DNA from: Candidatus Rifleibacteriota bacterium
Lineage (GTDB): Bacteria > Riflebacteria > Ozemobacteria > Ozemobacterales > Ozemobacteraceae
NCBI GenBank assembly: GCA_029564115.1
Contig: JAKQQP010000046.1
Span: forward strand, 1 to 8,485
Direction: 5' to 3'
DNA length: 8,485 nt
In this document: positions 1-6,689 of the stretch, piece after piece
Layout of the letters: each line of letters starts with the position of its first letter
How positions within the stretch are numbered: the first letter of the stretch is position 1
Translations under genes and position numbers: made by a program
Notes under the pieces: generated by a model
The model's database searches: none
What the model saw: the letters and a program-made list of their open reading frames with translations, nothing else
Told to the model about the DNA's origin: nothing

Positions 1-2
1 TA

Positions 3-2153
3 ACTAACGGCAGCGGAAAATCTGAGGCAGACGATGACCTTTTCCCTGATTCAGAGGGTCATACTGAATTAAAACCGATAACCAAAGAAATTATTAAAAA
101 AGTGGTCAAATTCAGCACAGACAAAGCCAATGCCGAAAAAGCAGTGGCAGCAGAAGTGCAGGATATCGATGAAGACGACTTTACCAGGCAACCCATTGAT
201 TTCGGCAAAAAGATCGAGCGCGAAATGCGCCGCAACGCCGCAGAAATTGGCCTGATAGAGCGCCTGCAGGAATTGAATGATCTGGCCAACAATTCAGAAA
301 AATACAGTTTTGCCTGGTTTAAAGCTCTGCTTGAACTGGAGTGCATTCACAGCAGCAACGGCAATACCGGAAATCGAGAGATTTCAATCAGCTTTGCCAG
401 GGTTGAAAAAGAGGCCGGAACAGACAAGACTCTGATACTGAAACATCCTGATCGTTATATTCCGCAATCAATGGAAGATCCGGCAGACATACCCCTGGTG
501 CTTGACCTTGGCGGGCAAACCAAAAAGGTCGCCATTGAAGTTGTTAACGTCAAGTCTTATACACTGCGCGCCAAACTGAAAACCAATGCAGAAATCGATG
601 GAATCGACCTCAGTCTGGTCAGAGAAGCCAGAATCGACGTTAAAAACCCGGCTTTTCTGCTCGAAGAACTTCGGAAACAATTTACAGGCCTGAGTCTTGC
701 AGATGAATTCAATATGCAGAAAAATATGCCCGCAAATATTGAATTTGTTTTCGGGCCGCCAGGAACTGGTAAAACGACACACCTTGCCCGAAATGTTCTG
801 ATTCCGTTCATGCAGCAGAAGGAAAATCGCAAAATTCTGGTTCTGACACCGACCAATAAAGCTGCTGATGTGCTGGTAACGCGCATTATGGAAGTTATGG
901 GCACAGACCTGAGCTACGAGAACTGGCTGGCACGCTTCGGCACAACCAATGATGAAACTATCGAGCAAAGCCCGGTTTATCGGGACAAGACTTTCGACAT
1001 TCGCAGATTCAGACGTAATGTGACTGTTACAACCATAGCCAGGTTCCCCTATGATTTTTTCATGCCCGACAGCGAAACCCGTCTGCACCTGGCGGCATTG
1101 CAATGGGATTATATCGTCATAGATGAAGCTTCCATGATTCCACTCGTGAATATACTCTTACCGATTTATAAAAAGACGCCGGAGAAGTTCATAATTGCGG
1201 GCGACCCTTTTCAGATCGAACCGATAGCCGTAGTTGAAACCTGGAAAGATGAAAACATCTATTCAATGGTAAAGCTCAATCAACCAAAATCTTTTATCAA
1301 GCCGGCTACAACCCCACATGCGTTCCCGGTAACAAAACTGACAACTCAATTCAGAAGTATCCCGGCTATTGGCGACATTTTCAGCAGATTTACCTATGAC
1401 GCGATTCTCAAGCATCATCGCAATGCTAATTCCCAGAGACAGTTGAAAATAGACAACATAGAAACCAGACCGCTGAACATAATCAAGTTCCCTGTGAGTA
1501 AATATGAAAGCATTTATCGATCAAAGCGACTACAGGCCAAAACACCCTATCATGTTTATTCAGCACTTTTTGCGTTTGAGTTCACCAAGTATGTTGCCGG
1601 CCAGATATTGAAAAATCATGCCGGTGAAGCGACATTCAAGATTGGCATCATTGCACCATATCGCGCCCAGGCCAACCTGATTGACAAGTTGATAGCTTCC
1701 TGGCGTCAGGTTCCTTCGAATGTTTCTCTGCAAACCGGCACAATACATGGGTTTCAGGGCGATGAATGCGATATAATTATAACAGTATTCAACCCACCAC
1801 CGGGTATTTCCTCATCATCAAAGATGTTTTTGAACAAGCAGAACATTCTCAATGTCTCCATCAGCCGCGCGAGAGATTACCTGTTCATATTGATGCCCGA
1901 TGAAAACACCGAAAACATACACCTTCTGCATAAAGTCAATCAAATAGAAGAACTTATAAAGGCATCGAGCGAGTATTCAGAAACACACGCCAGCAATGTT
2001 GAAGGCATAATTTTCGGCCAGAGCAATTATCTTGAAGAAAACGCCTTTTCAACTTCGCACCAGTTGGTCAACGTCTACTCAAAGCCAGAAAAACGATATG
2101 AGGTAAGAAGCGAAGACGCTGCCATCGATGTACAGATACATGACAATCTTTGA
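3..2153 (+). CDS. UPF1/DNA2-like superfamily 1 helicase, 5'-truncated by the window edge
   Basis: ATP-dependent DNA or RNA helicase of the SF1B (AAA_11/AAA_12) type. Residues are counted from the GTG at 102. Walker A GPPGTGKT is at 218-225, Walker B DEAS at 341-344, a motif-IV-like QFR at 416-418, motif V GTIHGFQGDE at 546-555 and the motif VI arginine finger VSISRAR at 585-591. About 200 residues before Walker A resemble the 1B beta-barrel/stalk region of UPF1-like enzymes only in position. The C-terminal tail (about 655-680) is rich in Tyr, Val and acidic residues. The frame is open for 33 codons upstream of 102 to the window edge, has no ATG, GTG or TTG there, and no Shine-Dalgarno precedes 102. 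The gene therefore starts outside the window, and the upstream part is an acidic linker. Codon choice is more AT-rich than in the arcC operon. A role in repair, RNA metabolism or phage defence is possible. The helicase assignment is firm; the substrate is unknown. Confidence 0.93.
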   Translation, partial: TNGSGKSEADDDLFPDSEGHTELKPITKEIIKKVVKFSTDKANAEKAVAAEVQDIDEDDFTRQPIDFGKKIEREMRRNAAEIGLIERLQELNDLANNSEKYSFAWFKALLELECIHSSNGNTGNREISISFARVEKEAGTDKTLILKHPDRYIPQSMEDPADIPLVLDLGGQTKKVAIEVVNVKSYTLRAKLKTNAEIDGIDLSLVREARIDVKNPAFLLEELRKQFTGLSLADEFNMQKNMPANIEFVFGPPGTGKTTHLARNVLIPFMQQKENRKILVLTPTNKAADVLVTRIMEVMGTDLSYENWLARFGTTNDETIEQSPVYRDKTFDIRRFRRNVTVTTIARFPYDFFMPDSETRLHLAALQWDYIVIDEASMIPLVNILLPIYKKTPEKFIIAGDPFQIEPIAVVETWKDENIYSMVKLNQPKSFIKPATTPHAFPVTKLTTQFRSIPAIGDIFSRFTYDAILKHHRNANSQRQLKIDNIETRPLNIIKFPVSKYESIYRSKRLQAKTPYHVYSALFAFEFTKYVAGQILKNHAGEATFKIGIIAPYRAQANLIDKLIASWRQVPSNVSLQTGTIHGFQGDECDIIITVFNPPPGISSSSKMFLNKQNILNVSISRARDYLFILMPDENTENIHLLHKVNQIEELIKASSEYSETHASNVEGIIFGQSNYLEENAFSTSHQLVNVYSKPEKRYEVRSEDAAIDVQIHDNL

Positions 2154-2180
2154 TAGAAGCAACCAAAAGAACAAGCGCAA

Positions 2181-2477
2181 TCAGGACTTCGTGAGCTTAT
2201 TATGAATCCAGCAGGGTTTTCGACGGCAGTCGAGGACAGCGTAAACCAGAACAACGTTTTCTTTTACAGTGTAATAAACGGCAAAAGGAAACTTCTTTGC
2301 CAGCAGGCGATAATAACCTGAATGCTTCTGGTGAATGCCTGCGAAAAATGCAAGCGAGTCTATATCAGAGAAAAGTGAATCAAGAAAATAGGCACCAAGC
2401 CCCACCGACTGAGCTTCGTAAAAACGGAAGCCTTCCTCAAGGTCGTTTTCTGCGGTATTAAGGATTTCTACTCGCAT
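2181..2477 (-). CDS. ParE/RelE-family type II toxin
   Basis: A 98-residue toxin of the RelE/ParE superfamily. Family members act either as ribosome-dependent mRNA nucleases or as gyrase inhibitors, and the sequence does not say which. Typical family features are the N-terminal helix region with NDLEEGFRFYEAQ (11-23), the basic strand YYRLLAKKFPFAVYY (55-69) and the C-terminal CRRKP (84-88), which corresponds to the usual HxRRxP element with Cys in place of His. The start at 2477 is chosen because the preceding gene's stop overlaps it (ATGCGAGTAG), giving a 10-base overlap and translational coupling. A longer frame reaches 2516, but those 13 codons lie inside the antitoxin gene and do not fit the family N-terminus. 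The gene ends 27 bases from the convergent helicase stop. Full family length suggests it is intact. Confidence 0.88.
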   Translation of the reverse strand: MRVEILNTAENDLEEGFRFYEAQSVGLGAYFLDSLFSDIDSLAFFAGIHQKHSGYYRLLAKKFPFAVYYTVKENVVLVYAVLDCRRKPCWIHNKLTKS

Positions 2478-2692
2478 GCGAGATTTTTTTTGATACGCTT
2501 CCTGGCCTGCTGCCAATCTGAGGATGTCAGTTTGTTTGCGTCATAGGCCTTCTGGCGATCTTTTAAAACGGCGTCGTGCCATTCTGGCGAATCGAAACTG
2601 CCCTCTCTGGCGATGTCATCCCACAGGGTTTCAAGCAGTTGCAGCTTTTGCGCCAGGGTGTAATCTGAAAGATTCAGATCTATTGTCTTCAT
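2468..2692 (-). CDS. Addiction-module antitoxin (TIGR02574-like)
   Basis: A 74-residue antitoxin that should bind and neutralise the toxin encoded immediately downstream. It has the layout of the 'putative addiction module component' family. An N-terminal helix carries LQLLETLWDDIA (18-28), followed by the linker SPEWHDAVLKDRQ (35-47), then SSDWQQARKRIKK (57-69), which should wrap the toxin. The three conserved Trp (24, 38, 60) sit where the family has them. The start is supported by GGAGG (complement of 2699-2703) six bases before the ATG. Antitoxin first and toxin second with overlapping frames is the standard arrangement, and such pairs usually repress their own promoter. No convincing operator or promoter was identified upstream. 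Confidence 0.87.
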   Translation of the reverse strand: MKTIDLNLSDYTLAQKLQLLETLWDDIAREGSFDSPEWHDAVLKDRQKAYDANKLTSSDWQQARKRIKKNLACE

Positions 2693-2962
2693 GAACTTCC
2701 TCCGATTGCACGAGTAGCCAGCCAGGCTGAATACAAATCAATCTCTAAAAACTAAAATCTCACGCAGGGCAGATATCATTTCTGAGGATACGGCGTGGAA
2801 CAAAACGTCATATACAACAATCTACCACCAATATAATCAAAAGTCGTTGATACTGCAAATTTTCCGGTAGCAATAGTCAGGTTCTTGAGAATCCATGCGC
2901 TATAAAAGAATTCGAGGCATTGGGCAGTCATGTTTTTAATAAACCCCGATGTTCAGTTTAAA

Positions 2963-2984
2963 ATGCAAACATGCAAACATGTTT
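2963..2984. repeat. Tandem 8-bp repeat with overlapping palindrome
   Basis: ATGCAAAC occurs twice head to tail (2963-2970, 2971-2978) and is followed by the related ATGTTTAC. The junction forms the perfect palindrome AAACATGTTT (2975-2984). Such a cluster could bind a dimeric regulator, but it lies almost 300 bases from the nearest recognised promoter and may be fortuitous in AT-rich DNA. Confidence 0.45.
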
Positions 2985-3171
2985 ACATTTTTACGTGTAG
3001 GGGATCTTCTCAATTTCACAAACGTTAAGCGCAGAACAAGCAAAACCTACTGAGTGAAGCGGCAGGCAAGAATGCAGCTTATCGAATATTGTTAAAAGAA
3101 GTATACTTGCAACATTTTATTGGCCAAAGTACTCTCTATTCAAGAAGACAACCAAAATGCCTGTGAAATTT

Positions 3172-3186
3172 AATGGTCTGACCATT
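3172..3186. promoter_or_regulatory. Perfect palindrome resembling a GntR/FadR-family operator
   Basis: AATGGTC-T-GACCATT is a perfect 7-bp inverted repeat with one central base. Its core TGGTCTGACCA fits the TNGTNNNACNA pattern known for FadR-subfamily GntR regulators. It lies 87 bases upstream of the -35 of the arcC promoter, so it could act as an upstream activator or repressor site for that operon. No regulator gene of this family is in the window. Confidence 0.45.
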
Positions 3187-3273
3187 TTCTGATGTGGCAT
3201 CACAGTGGCGGTGCTATTACCGGGGTGTTGCGGGTTACTGAAAAGAAAAATCTTTATTTGGTTTGGTTTTGCT

Positions 3274-3302
3274 TTTACTTTTTTTCATATTGCGGTTATA
3301 AT
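3274..3302 (+). promoter_or_regulatory. Sigma-70-type promoter of the arcC operon
   Basis: TTTACT (3274-3279) and a perfect TATAAT (3297-3302) are separated by 17 bases, the optimal spacing. Transcription would start near 3309, giving a leader of about 130 nt before arcC. The upstream DNA is rich in A and T tracts, as in UP-element-containing promoters. Confidence 0.65.
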
Positions 3303-3363
3303 CCCTGCTGAAATTTGTCTCTTTATAGTAAAAAAAACGCAGGGAAAGTCGAATAAGGCAACA

Positions 3364-3389
3364 TAATGAAGGCTAAAGGCGCTTCGTTA
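3364..3389 (+). promoter_or_regulatory. Leader hairpin with possible 10-codon leader peptide upstream of arcC
   Basis: In the arcC 5' leader, TAATGAAG (3364-3371) pairs over all eight positions, one of them a G-U wobble, with CTTCGTTA (3382-3389). The loop could add two G-C pairs. The same stretch contains an ATG at 3366 that opens the frame MKAKGASLHQ and stops at 3398, with AAGG about eight bases upstream. Whether either is used is unknown. No known riboswitch class was recognised. Confidence 0.3.
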
Positions 3390-3439
3390 CACCAATAATT
3401 TGTATTTCGAGTCAAAACTGACGGAGGAATTATTTTTTT

Positions 3440-4390
3440 ATGGCAGCAAACGGTAAACTGGCAGTAGTCGCAGTTGGCGGCAATTCACTGATCCTGGACA
3501 GCAAACATCAGAGCGTTCCTGATCAGTATGATGCAGCATGCCGAACCATGGTTCATGTGGCCGATATGATCGAACAGGGCTACAACGTAGTTCTTACCCA
3601 CGGCAACGGCCCACAGGTCGGTTTCATTCTTCTGCGCAGCGAGATCGCCCGCAGCCAGCTGCACCCGGTTCCGCTCGATTCATGCGGCGCCGACACTCAG
3701 GGCGCAATCGGCTACAATTTCCAGATGGCTCTTGGCAACGAATTTAAAAAGCGCGGCATCAACAAACCTGTAGTGACCGTGGTTACCCAGGTTCTTGTCG
3801 ATAAAAACGACCCCTCTTTCAAACAACCGACCAAACCGATCGGCCAGTTCTATACCGAAGCTGAAGCCAAAGACCGCATGCAGAATGACGGCTGGGCAAT
3901 GGTGGAAGATGCCGGCCGTGGCTGGCGCCGCGTCGTCGCTTCTCCGCTTCCCCTCGAAATCATCGAAGAGAATGCTATCACTGCTCTCACCGAAAAAGGT
4001 TTCTGCGTTGTCGCAGTCGGTGGCGGCGGCATCCCGGTAATTCGCGAAGATAACGGCAACCTCAAAGGCACTGCCGCGGTTATCGATAAAGACTTTGCTT
4101 CAGCACTGCTGGCCTCTAACATCAAAGCTGATATGTTCATCGTTTCGACCGCCGTCGAAAAAGCCTGCCTGAACTTCGGCAAGCCCGATCAAAAAGCTCT
4201 CGACAAAGTTACCGTCGCTGAACTCGAACAGTATTGCAAAGAAGGGCACTTCAAGCCAGGTTCGATGCTGCCCAAGTGCGAAGCGATCATCAAATTCATC
4301 AAAAACGGTGGCAAACATGCCATCATCACTAACCCCGAGAATCTTGCCAAAGCCGTTAAAGGCGAAGCCGGCACTCACGTATACCCATAA
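3440..4390 (+). CDS. arcC: Carbamate kinase
   Basis: Cytoplasmic amino-acid-kinase-fold enzyme that transfers phosphate from carbamoyl phosphate to ADP, giving ATP, CO2 and ammonia. It is the energy-yielding last step of arginine, agmatine, allantoin or ureido-compound fermentation. At 316 residues it has full family length. Signature segments are VAVGGN (10-15), THGNGPQVG (53-61), TKPIGQFY (131-138), WRRVVASPLP (162-171), VAVGGGGIPV (191-200), VIDKDFASALLA (214-225), NFGKPDQKAL (245-254) and GSMLPKCEA (274-282). Two positions differ from the common pattern: VEKACLNF where VDKVYLNF is usual, and GSMLPK where GSMGPK is usual. The start has GGAGG (3423-3427) upstream, with a rather long 12-base spacing. 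It is the first gene of an operon with the PLP enzyme 15 bases downstream. Dense C-ending codons suggest good expression. Confidence 0.95.
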   Translation: MAANGKLAVVAVGGNSLILDSKHQSVPDQYDAACRTMVHVADMIEQGYNVVLTHGNGPQVGFILLRSEIARSQLHPVPLDSCGADTQGAIGYNFQMALGNEFKKRGINKPVVTVVTQVLVDKNDPSFKQPTKPIGQFYTEAEAKDRMQNDGWAMVEDAGRGWRRVVASPLPLEIIEENAITALTEKGFCVVAVGGGGIPVIREDNGNLKGTAAVIDKDFASALLASNIKADMFIVSTAVEKACLNFGKPDQKALDKVTVAELEQYCKEGHFKPGSMLPKCEAIIKFIKNGGKHAIITNPENLAKAVKGEAGTHVYP

Positions 4391-4405
4391 TCAAGGAGCC
4401 TTATC

Positions 4406-5896
4406 GTGCCTAAATATTTAAACAGGTTCAAACTTCATGTAAATGATGAAGTAATCAAGAATACCGTCAATCGAGCCAAAGAGCGCAACGTAATTATTCC
4501 GACTTTTGCTCAGCAGAAAAACCCCGACCTGATACCCGAAAAGATAAAAAAACAGGTGCAGCCACTCGGCCTGTGGGATGTAAACCCCCGCAACCTTTTC
4601 CGCATCTCCTGGAAAAACAACACCGATACCGGCCTTTATGGCGATGTGAATTATGTTGAACTGCCCAGCGCCATTACCGGCGTTAAAGCCCGCATCGTCG
4701 GTCTGGTCGGCAAGTATTTTCCGACCGGTGCCCACAAAGTTGGTGCTGCTTTCAGTTGTCTGGTCCCCCGGCTTGTCAGCGGTGAATTTGACCCGACCAA
4801 ACAGAAAGCCGTATGGCCGAGCACCGGCAACTATTGCCGTGGCGGCGCTTATGACTGCGCTCTGCTTGGCTCACCCGCGATCGCTATTCTTCCCCAGGAT
4901 ATGAGCCCTGAGCGCTTTGCCTGGCTGAAGGAAATCGGGACCAGCGAAATTTTCGCCACCCCCGGTTGCGAATCGAACGTTAAAGAAATTTACGACAAAT
5001 GCTGGGAACTCATCAAAGAACGCGGCAACAATATCGTAATTTTTAACCAGTTTGCCGAAATCGGCAACCCCATCTGGCACTATCACCTTACCGGCAATGC
5101 CGCGCTCGAAGTATTCGAAAAAATCAAAGGGCCACGCAGCCGCATGGCCGCATGGGTCTCTGCTACCGGCTCAGCCGGCACCATCGGAGCCGGTGATCGC
5201 ATCAAACATGCTCATCCACACGCCAGAATCGTTGCCTCTGAAGCTCTGCAGTGCCCCACTCTGCTGAACTGCGGTTTCGGTGGCCATCGCATCGAAGGTA
5301 TCGGCGACAAGCACGTCCCCTGGATCCACAACACCCGCAACACCGACACAGTCGTTGCCGTCGATGACGAAAACTGCATGAGGCTGTTCAGAGTGTTCAA
5401 CACTCCTGAAGGCCATGAAATGCTTAAAAATGCCGGCGTCAGCCAGGAAGTCATCAAAAAGCTTGCGTTGATGGGCATCAGCAGCATCAGTAACGTTCTT
5501 TCTGCCGTAAAAACCGCAAAATTCTATGAAATGGATGAAAACGACGTTCTGTTCACCTGTCTGACCGATTCAGCCGAAATGTATCAGTCTCGCCTCGGTG
5601 AACTCGATCATCAGCATGGCAAGATTACCAGCGCCCGCGCTCTTGCCGACTTTGAACGTTTCATGCTCGGCGAAGGCTCTCAGAACATGATGGAACTCAG
5701 CTATCATGATCGCAAGCGTCTGCACAACTTCAAATACTACACCTGGATCGAACAGCAGGGTAAAACCGTTGAAGAACTCAACGACCTCTGGGATCCGGAA
5801 TTCTGGGAAGACGCGTTCAGCGAAGAAGTAATCAAGCACTGGGATGAAATGATCGTTGCTTTCAACGAACGCACAGGCCTGTTGAACAATCTCTGA
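4406..5896 (+). CDS. Fold-type II PLP-dependent enzyme (cysteine synthase-like), substrate unknown
   Basis: A 496-residue cytoplasmic enzyme of the tryptophan-synthase-beta/cysteine-synthase superfamily, expected to eliminate or replace a group on an amino acid. The predicted PLP lysine is K111 in TGAHKVGA (107-114). STGNYCRGG (139-147) is the counterpart of the substrate or cofactor loop SGNTG. NPIWHYHLTGNAA (221-233) matches the NPxxHYxTTGPE element of cysteine synthases. The phosphate-binding loop is TGSAGTIGAG (254-263), and GIGDKHVPW (298-306) follows. It exceeds the usual 300-400 residues through about 90 extra N-terminal residues and a C-terminal extension with LHNFKYYTWIEQQGK (439-453) and LWDPEFW. 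It lacks the FKMLGGA lysine motif of diaminopropionate ammonia-lyase (YgeX), so it is not that enzyme. The GTG start has AAGGAG (4393-4398) seven bases upstream. Cotranscription with arcC implies a catabolic role tied to carbamoyl phosphate; this is inference. Confidence 0.85.
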   Translation: MPKYLNRFKLHVNDEVIKNTVNRAKERNVIIPTFAQQKNPDLIPEKIKKQVQPLGLWDVNPRNLFRISWKNNTDTGLYGDVNYVELPSAITGVKARIVGLVGKYFPTGAHKVGAAFSCLVPRLVSGEFDPTKQKAVWPSTGNYCRGGAYDCALLGSPAIAILPQDMSPERFAWLKEIGTSEIFATPGCESNVKEIYDKCWELIKERGNNIVIFNQFAEIGNPIWHYHLTGNAALEVFEKIKGPRSRMAAWVSATGSAGTIGAGDRIKHAHPHARIVASEALQCPTLLNCGFGGHRIEGIGDKHVPWIHNTRNTDTVVAVDDENCMRLFRVFNTPEGHEMLKNAGVSQEVIKKLALMGISSISNVLSAVKTAKFYEMDENDVLFTCLTDSAEMYQSRLGELDHQHGKITSARALADFERFMLGEGSQNMMELSYHDRKRLHNFKYYTWIEQQGKTVEELNDLWDPEFWEDAFSEEVIKHWDEMIVAFNERTGLLNNL

Positions 5897-5913
5897 TCTT
5901 TTTCTGTTGTCAT

Positions 5914-5953
5914 AAAATGCAGGGAACGGCTACGCCGTTTCCTGCATTTTTTT
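5914..5953 (+). terminator. Intrinsic terminator of the arcC operon
   Basis: A 17-bp stem (5914-5930 with 5934-5950) has a single G-U wobble, a GC-rich top (AACGGC/GCCGTT), the three-base loop TAC and a run of seven T (5947-5953). It lies 18 bases after the PLP-enzyme stop. The upstream A tract makes it weakly bidirectional. Confidence 0.9.
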
Positions 5954-6037
5954 GAAGCCGACAACTATTTGTGGTAAAAATATCTTGTCGATGCCAAAAC
6001 ATGCAAAATCATCGAGAGGCGGGCAGAAAAAAAGCGA

Positions 6038-6652
6038 ATGACGCATAAAAGACAGGCCGACGAAAACAACAGAAATCTGCCTTACACTCTGGCTTTTCGC
6101 GTTCCGACGAACTTTCGCAGCTATTTGAGCGCTTGCCAGCAAAAGCTGAAGGCGGTCTGCAATTCATTTGAACCCCCAGAAACAGCTCATTTGACCGTCA
6201 AGTTTCTGGGTTTTTCTTCTGATTTTTTGAATGATCAGCGTATAATCGAGCTTCTGCCTGAAATTTGTCGAATGGCCTCGAAATATCTGCCTCTGAAGAT
6301 TTACGTGCGCGGTTTCGAGACCTTCAGATATGCCGAAGGGCGGGCTACGGTCGTTTTTCTCAAGGTTCTGCCCTGCGCGGCTCTGCAGGAACTGCACAAC
6401 GAAGTCTGCGAAAGGTTCAGTGAATTCGAGCTGTTCCCCCACGCCGATCGCGATAATTTTCAGCCACACATAACTCTCAGCAAAGATCTCGACCCGACCA
6501 AAGAGCAGTTGCTGCAAAAACTGATCGTGCGTTCACGCAAAATGGCCAAGCGCCACCTCAAAGTCGGTGATCTTGTGGTCATGACTCCGAATCGAATGTT
6601 TCCGGTGCAGGCCGATATTCGTGAGCCGCTGATCTGCCCGCCGGTGCGCTGA
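6038..6652 (+). CDS. thpR: RNA 2',3'-cyclic phosphodiesterase (2H phosphoesterase, ThpR/LigT family)
   Basis: A 204-residue 2H phosphoesterase. Family members hydrolyse RNA 2',3'-cyclic phosphates to 2'-phosphomonoesters and can ligate tRNA half-molecules through 2'-5' bonds in vitro. The two catalytic HxTx motifs are HLTV (H51, T53) in AHLTVKFLG and HITL (H144, T146) in FQPHITLSKD. Their separation and the R-rich RATVVFLKV strand between them fit the family. The length is close to the usual 180-190, with a polar N-terminal extension of about 15 residues before LPYTLAFRVP. No good ribosome binding site precedes ATG 6038 (GAGAGG at 6014-6019 is about 18 bases away), but the frame has no earlier ATG, GTG or TTG after its stop at 5975. 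The gene is preceded by the arcC-operon terminator, so it needs its own promoter. The family is firm; the physiological substrate is not known for most members. Confidence 0.9.
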   Translation: MTHKRQADENNRNLPYTLAFRVPTNFRSYLSACQQKLKAVCNSFEPPETAHLTVKFLGFSSDFLNDQRIIELLPEICRMASKYLPLKIYVRGFETFRYAEGRATVVFLKVLPCAALQELHNEVCERFSEFELFPHADRDNFQPHITLSKDLDPTKEQLLQKLIVRSRKMAKRHLKVGDLVVMTPNRMFPVQADIREPLICPPVR

Positions 6653-6666
6653 TCTGAGCCTGTTTC

Positions 6667-6689
6667 GAGCAGTCTGCTTTTGACTGCTC
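6667..6689. other. Hairpin between convergent genes, overlapping a stop codon
   Basis: GAGCAGTC (6667-6674) and GACTGCTC (6682-6689) form a perfect 8-bp stem with a 7-base loop, flanked by complementary TTCG and CGAA bases. It includes two bases of the minus-strand gene's stop codon (6688-6690). No T run follows on either strand, so it is not a classical intrinsic terminator. It may still separate or stabilise the two convergent transcripts. Confidence 0.5.

Larger units (their letters stand above)
2704..3263. other. Gene-poor intergenic region between TA module and arcC operon
   Basis: About 560 bases with no convincing coding sequence on either strand: only very short frames without ribosome binding sites. 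It should contain the divergent promoter of the TA pair, but no good -35/-10 pair is visible on that strand. What can be seen is an 8-bp tandem repeat next to a 10-bp palindrome (2963-2984) and a 15-base perfect palindrome (3172-3186). A TATAAT at 2832-2837 has no -35 partner. A weak TTATCG-17-TATACT pair (3079-3107) could be an upstream promoter, but the match is poor. Confidence 0.6.

Noticed and set aside
6..23. Residues NGSGKS at the left edge look like an ABC-type Walker A motif.
   Set aside because: They are followed at once by an acidic linker rather than a helix, and the real Walker A of this protein is at 753-776.
468..1103. Long minus-strand open frame of 211 codons.
   Set aside because: It lies wholly within the helicase gene, has no ribosome site and has a Cys/His/Phe-rich composition typical of antisense frames.
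2832..2837. Perfect TATAAT in the intergenic region.
   Set aside because: No -35 element lies 15-19 bases upstream on the + strand, and no gene follows within 600 bases.
3309..3439. Possible c-di-GMP (GEMM) or guanidine riboswitch in the arcC leader.
   Set aside because: The GCAGGGAAAG stretch does not match the conserved cores of these classes, and only one short hairpin is evident.
3850..4378. Minus-strand frames opposite arcC.
   Set aside because: They are antisense shadows of a gene with every carbamate kinase motif.
4406..5896. Assignment as diaminopropionate ammonia-lyase (YgeX).
   Set aside because: It lacks the YgeX lysine motif and overall length; the cofactor lysine is in TGAHKVGA and the protein is about 100 residues longer.
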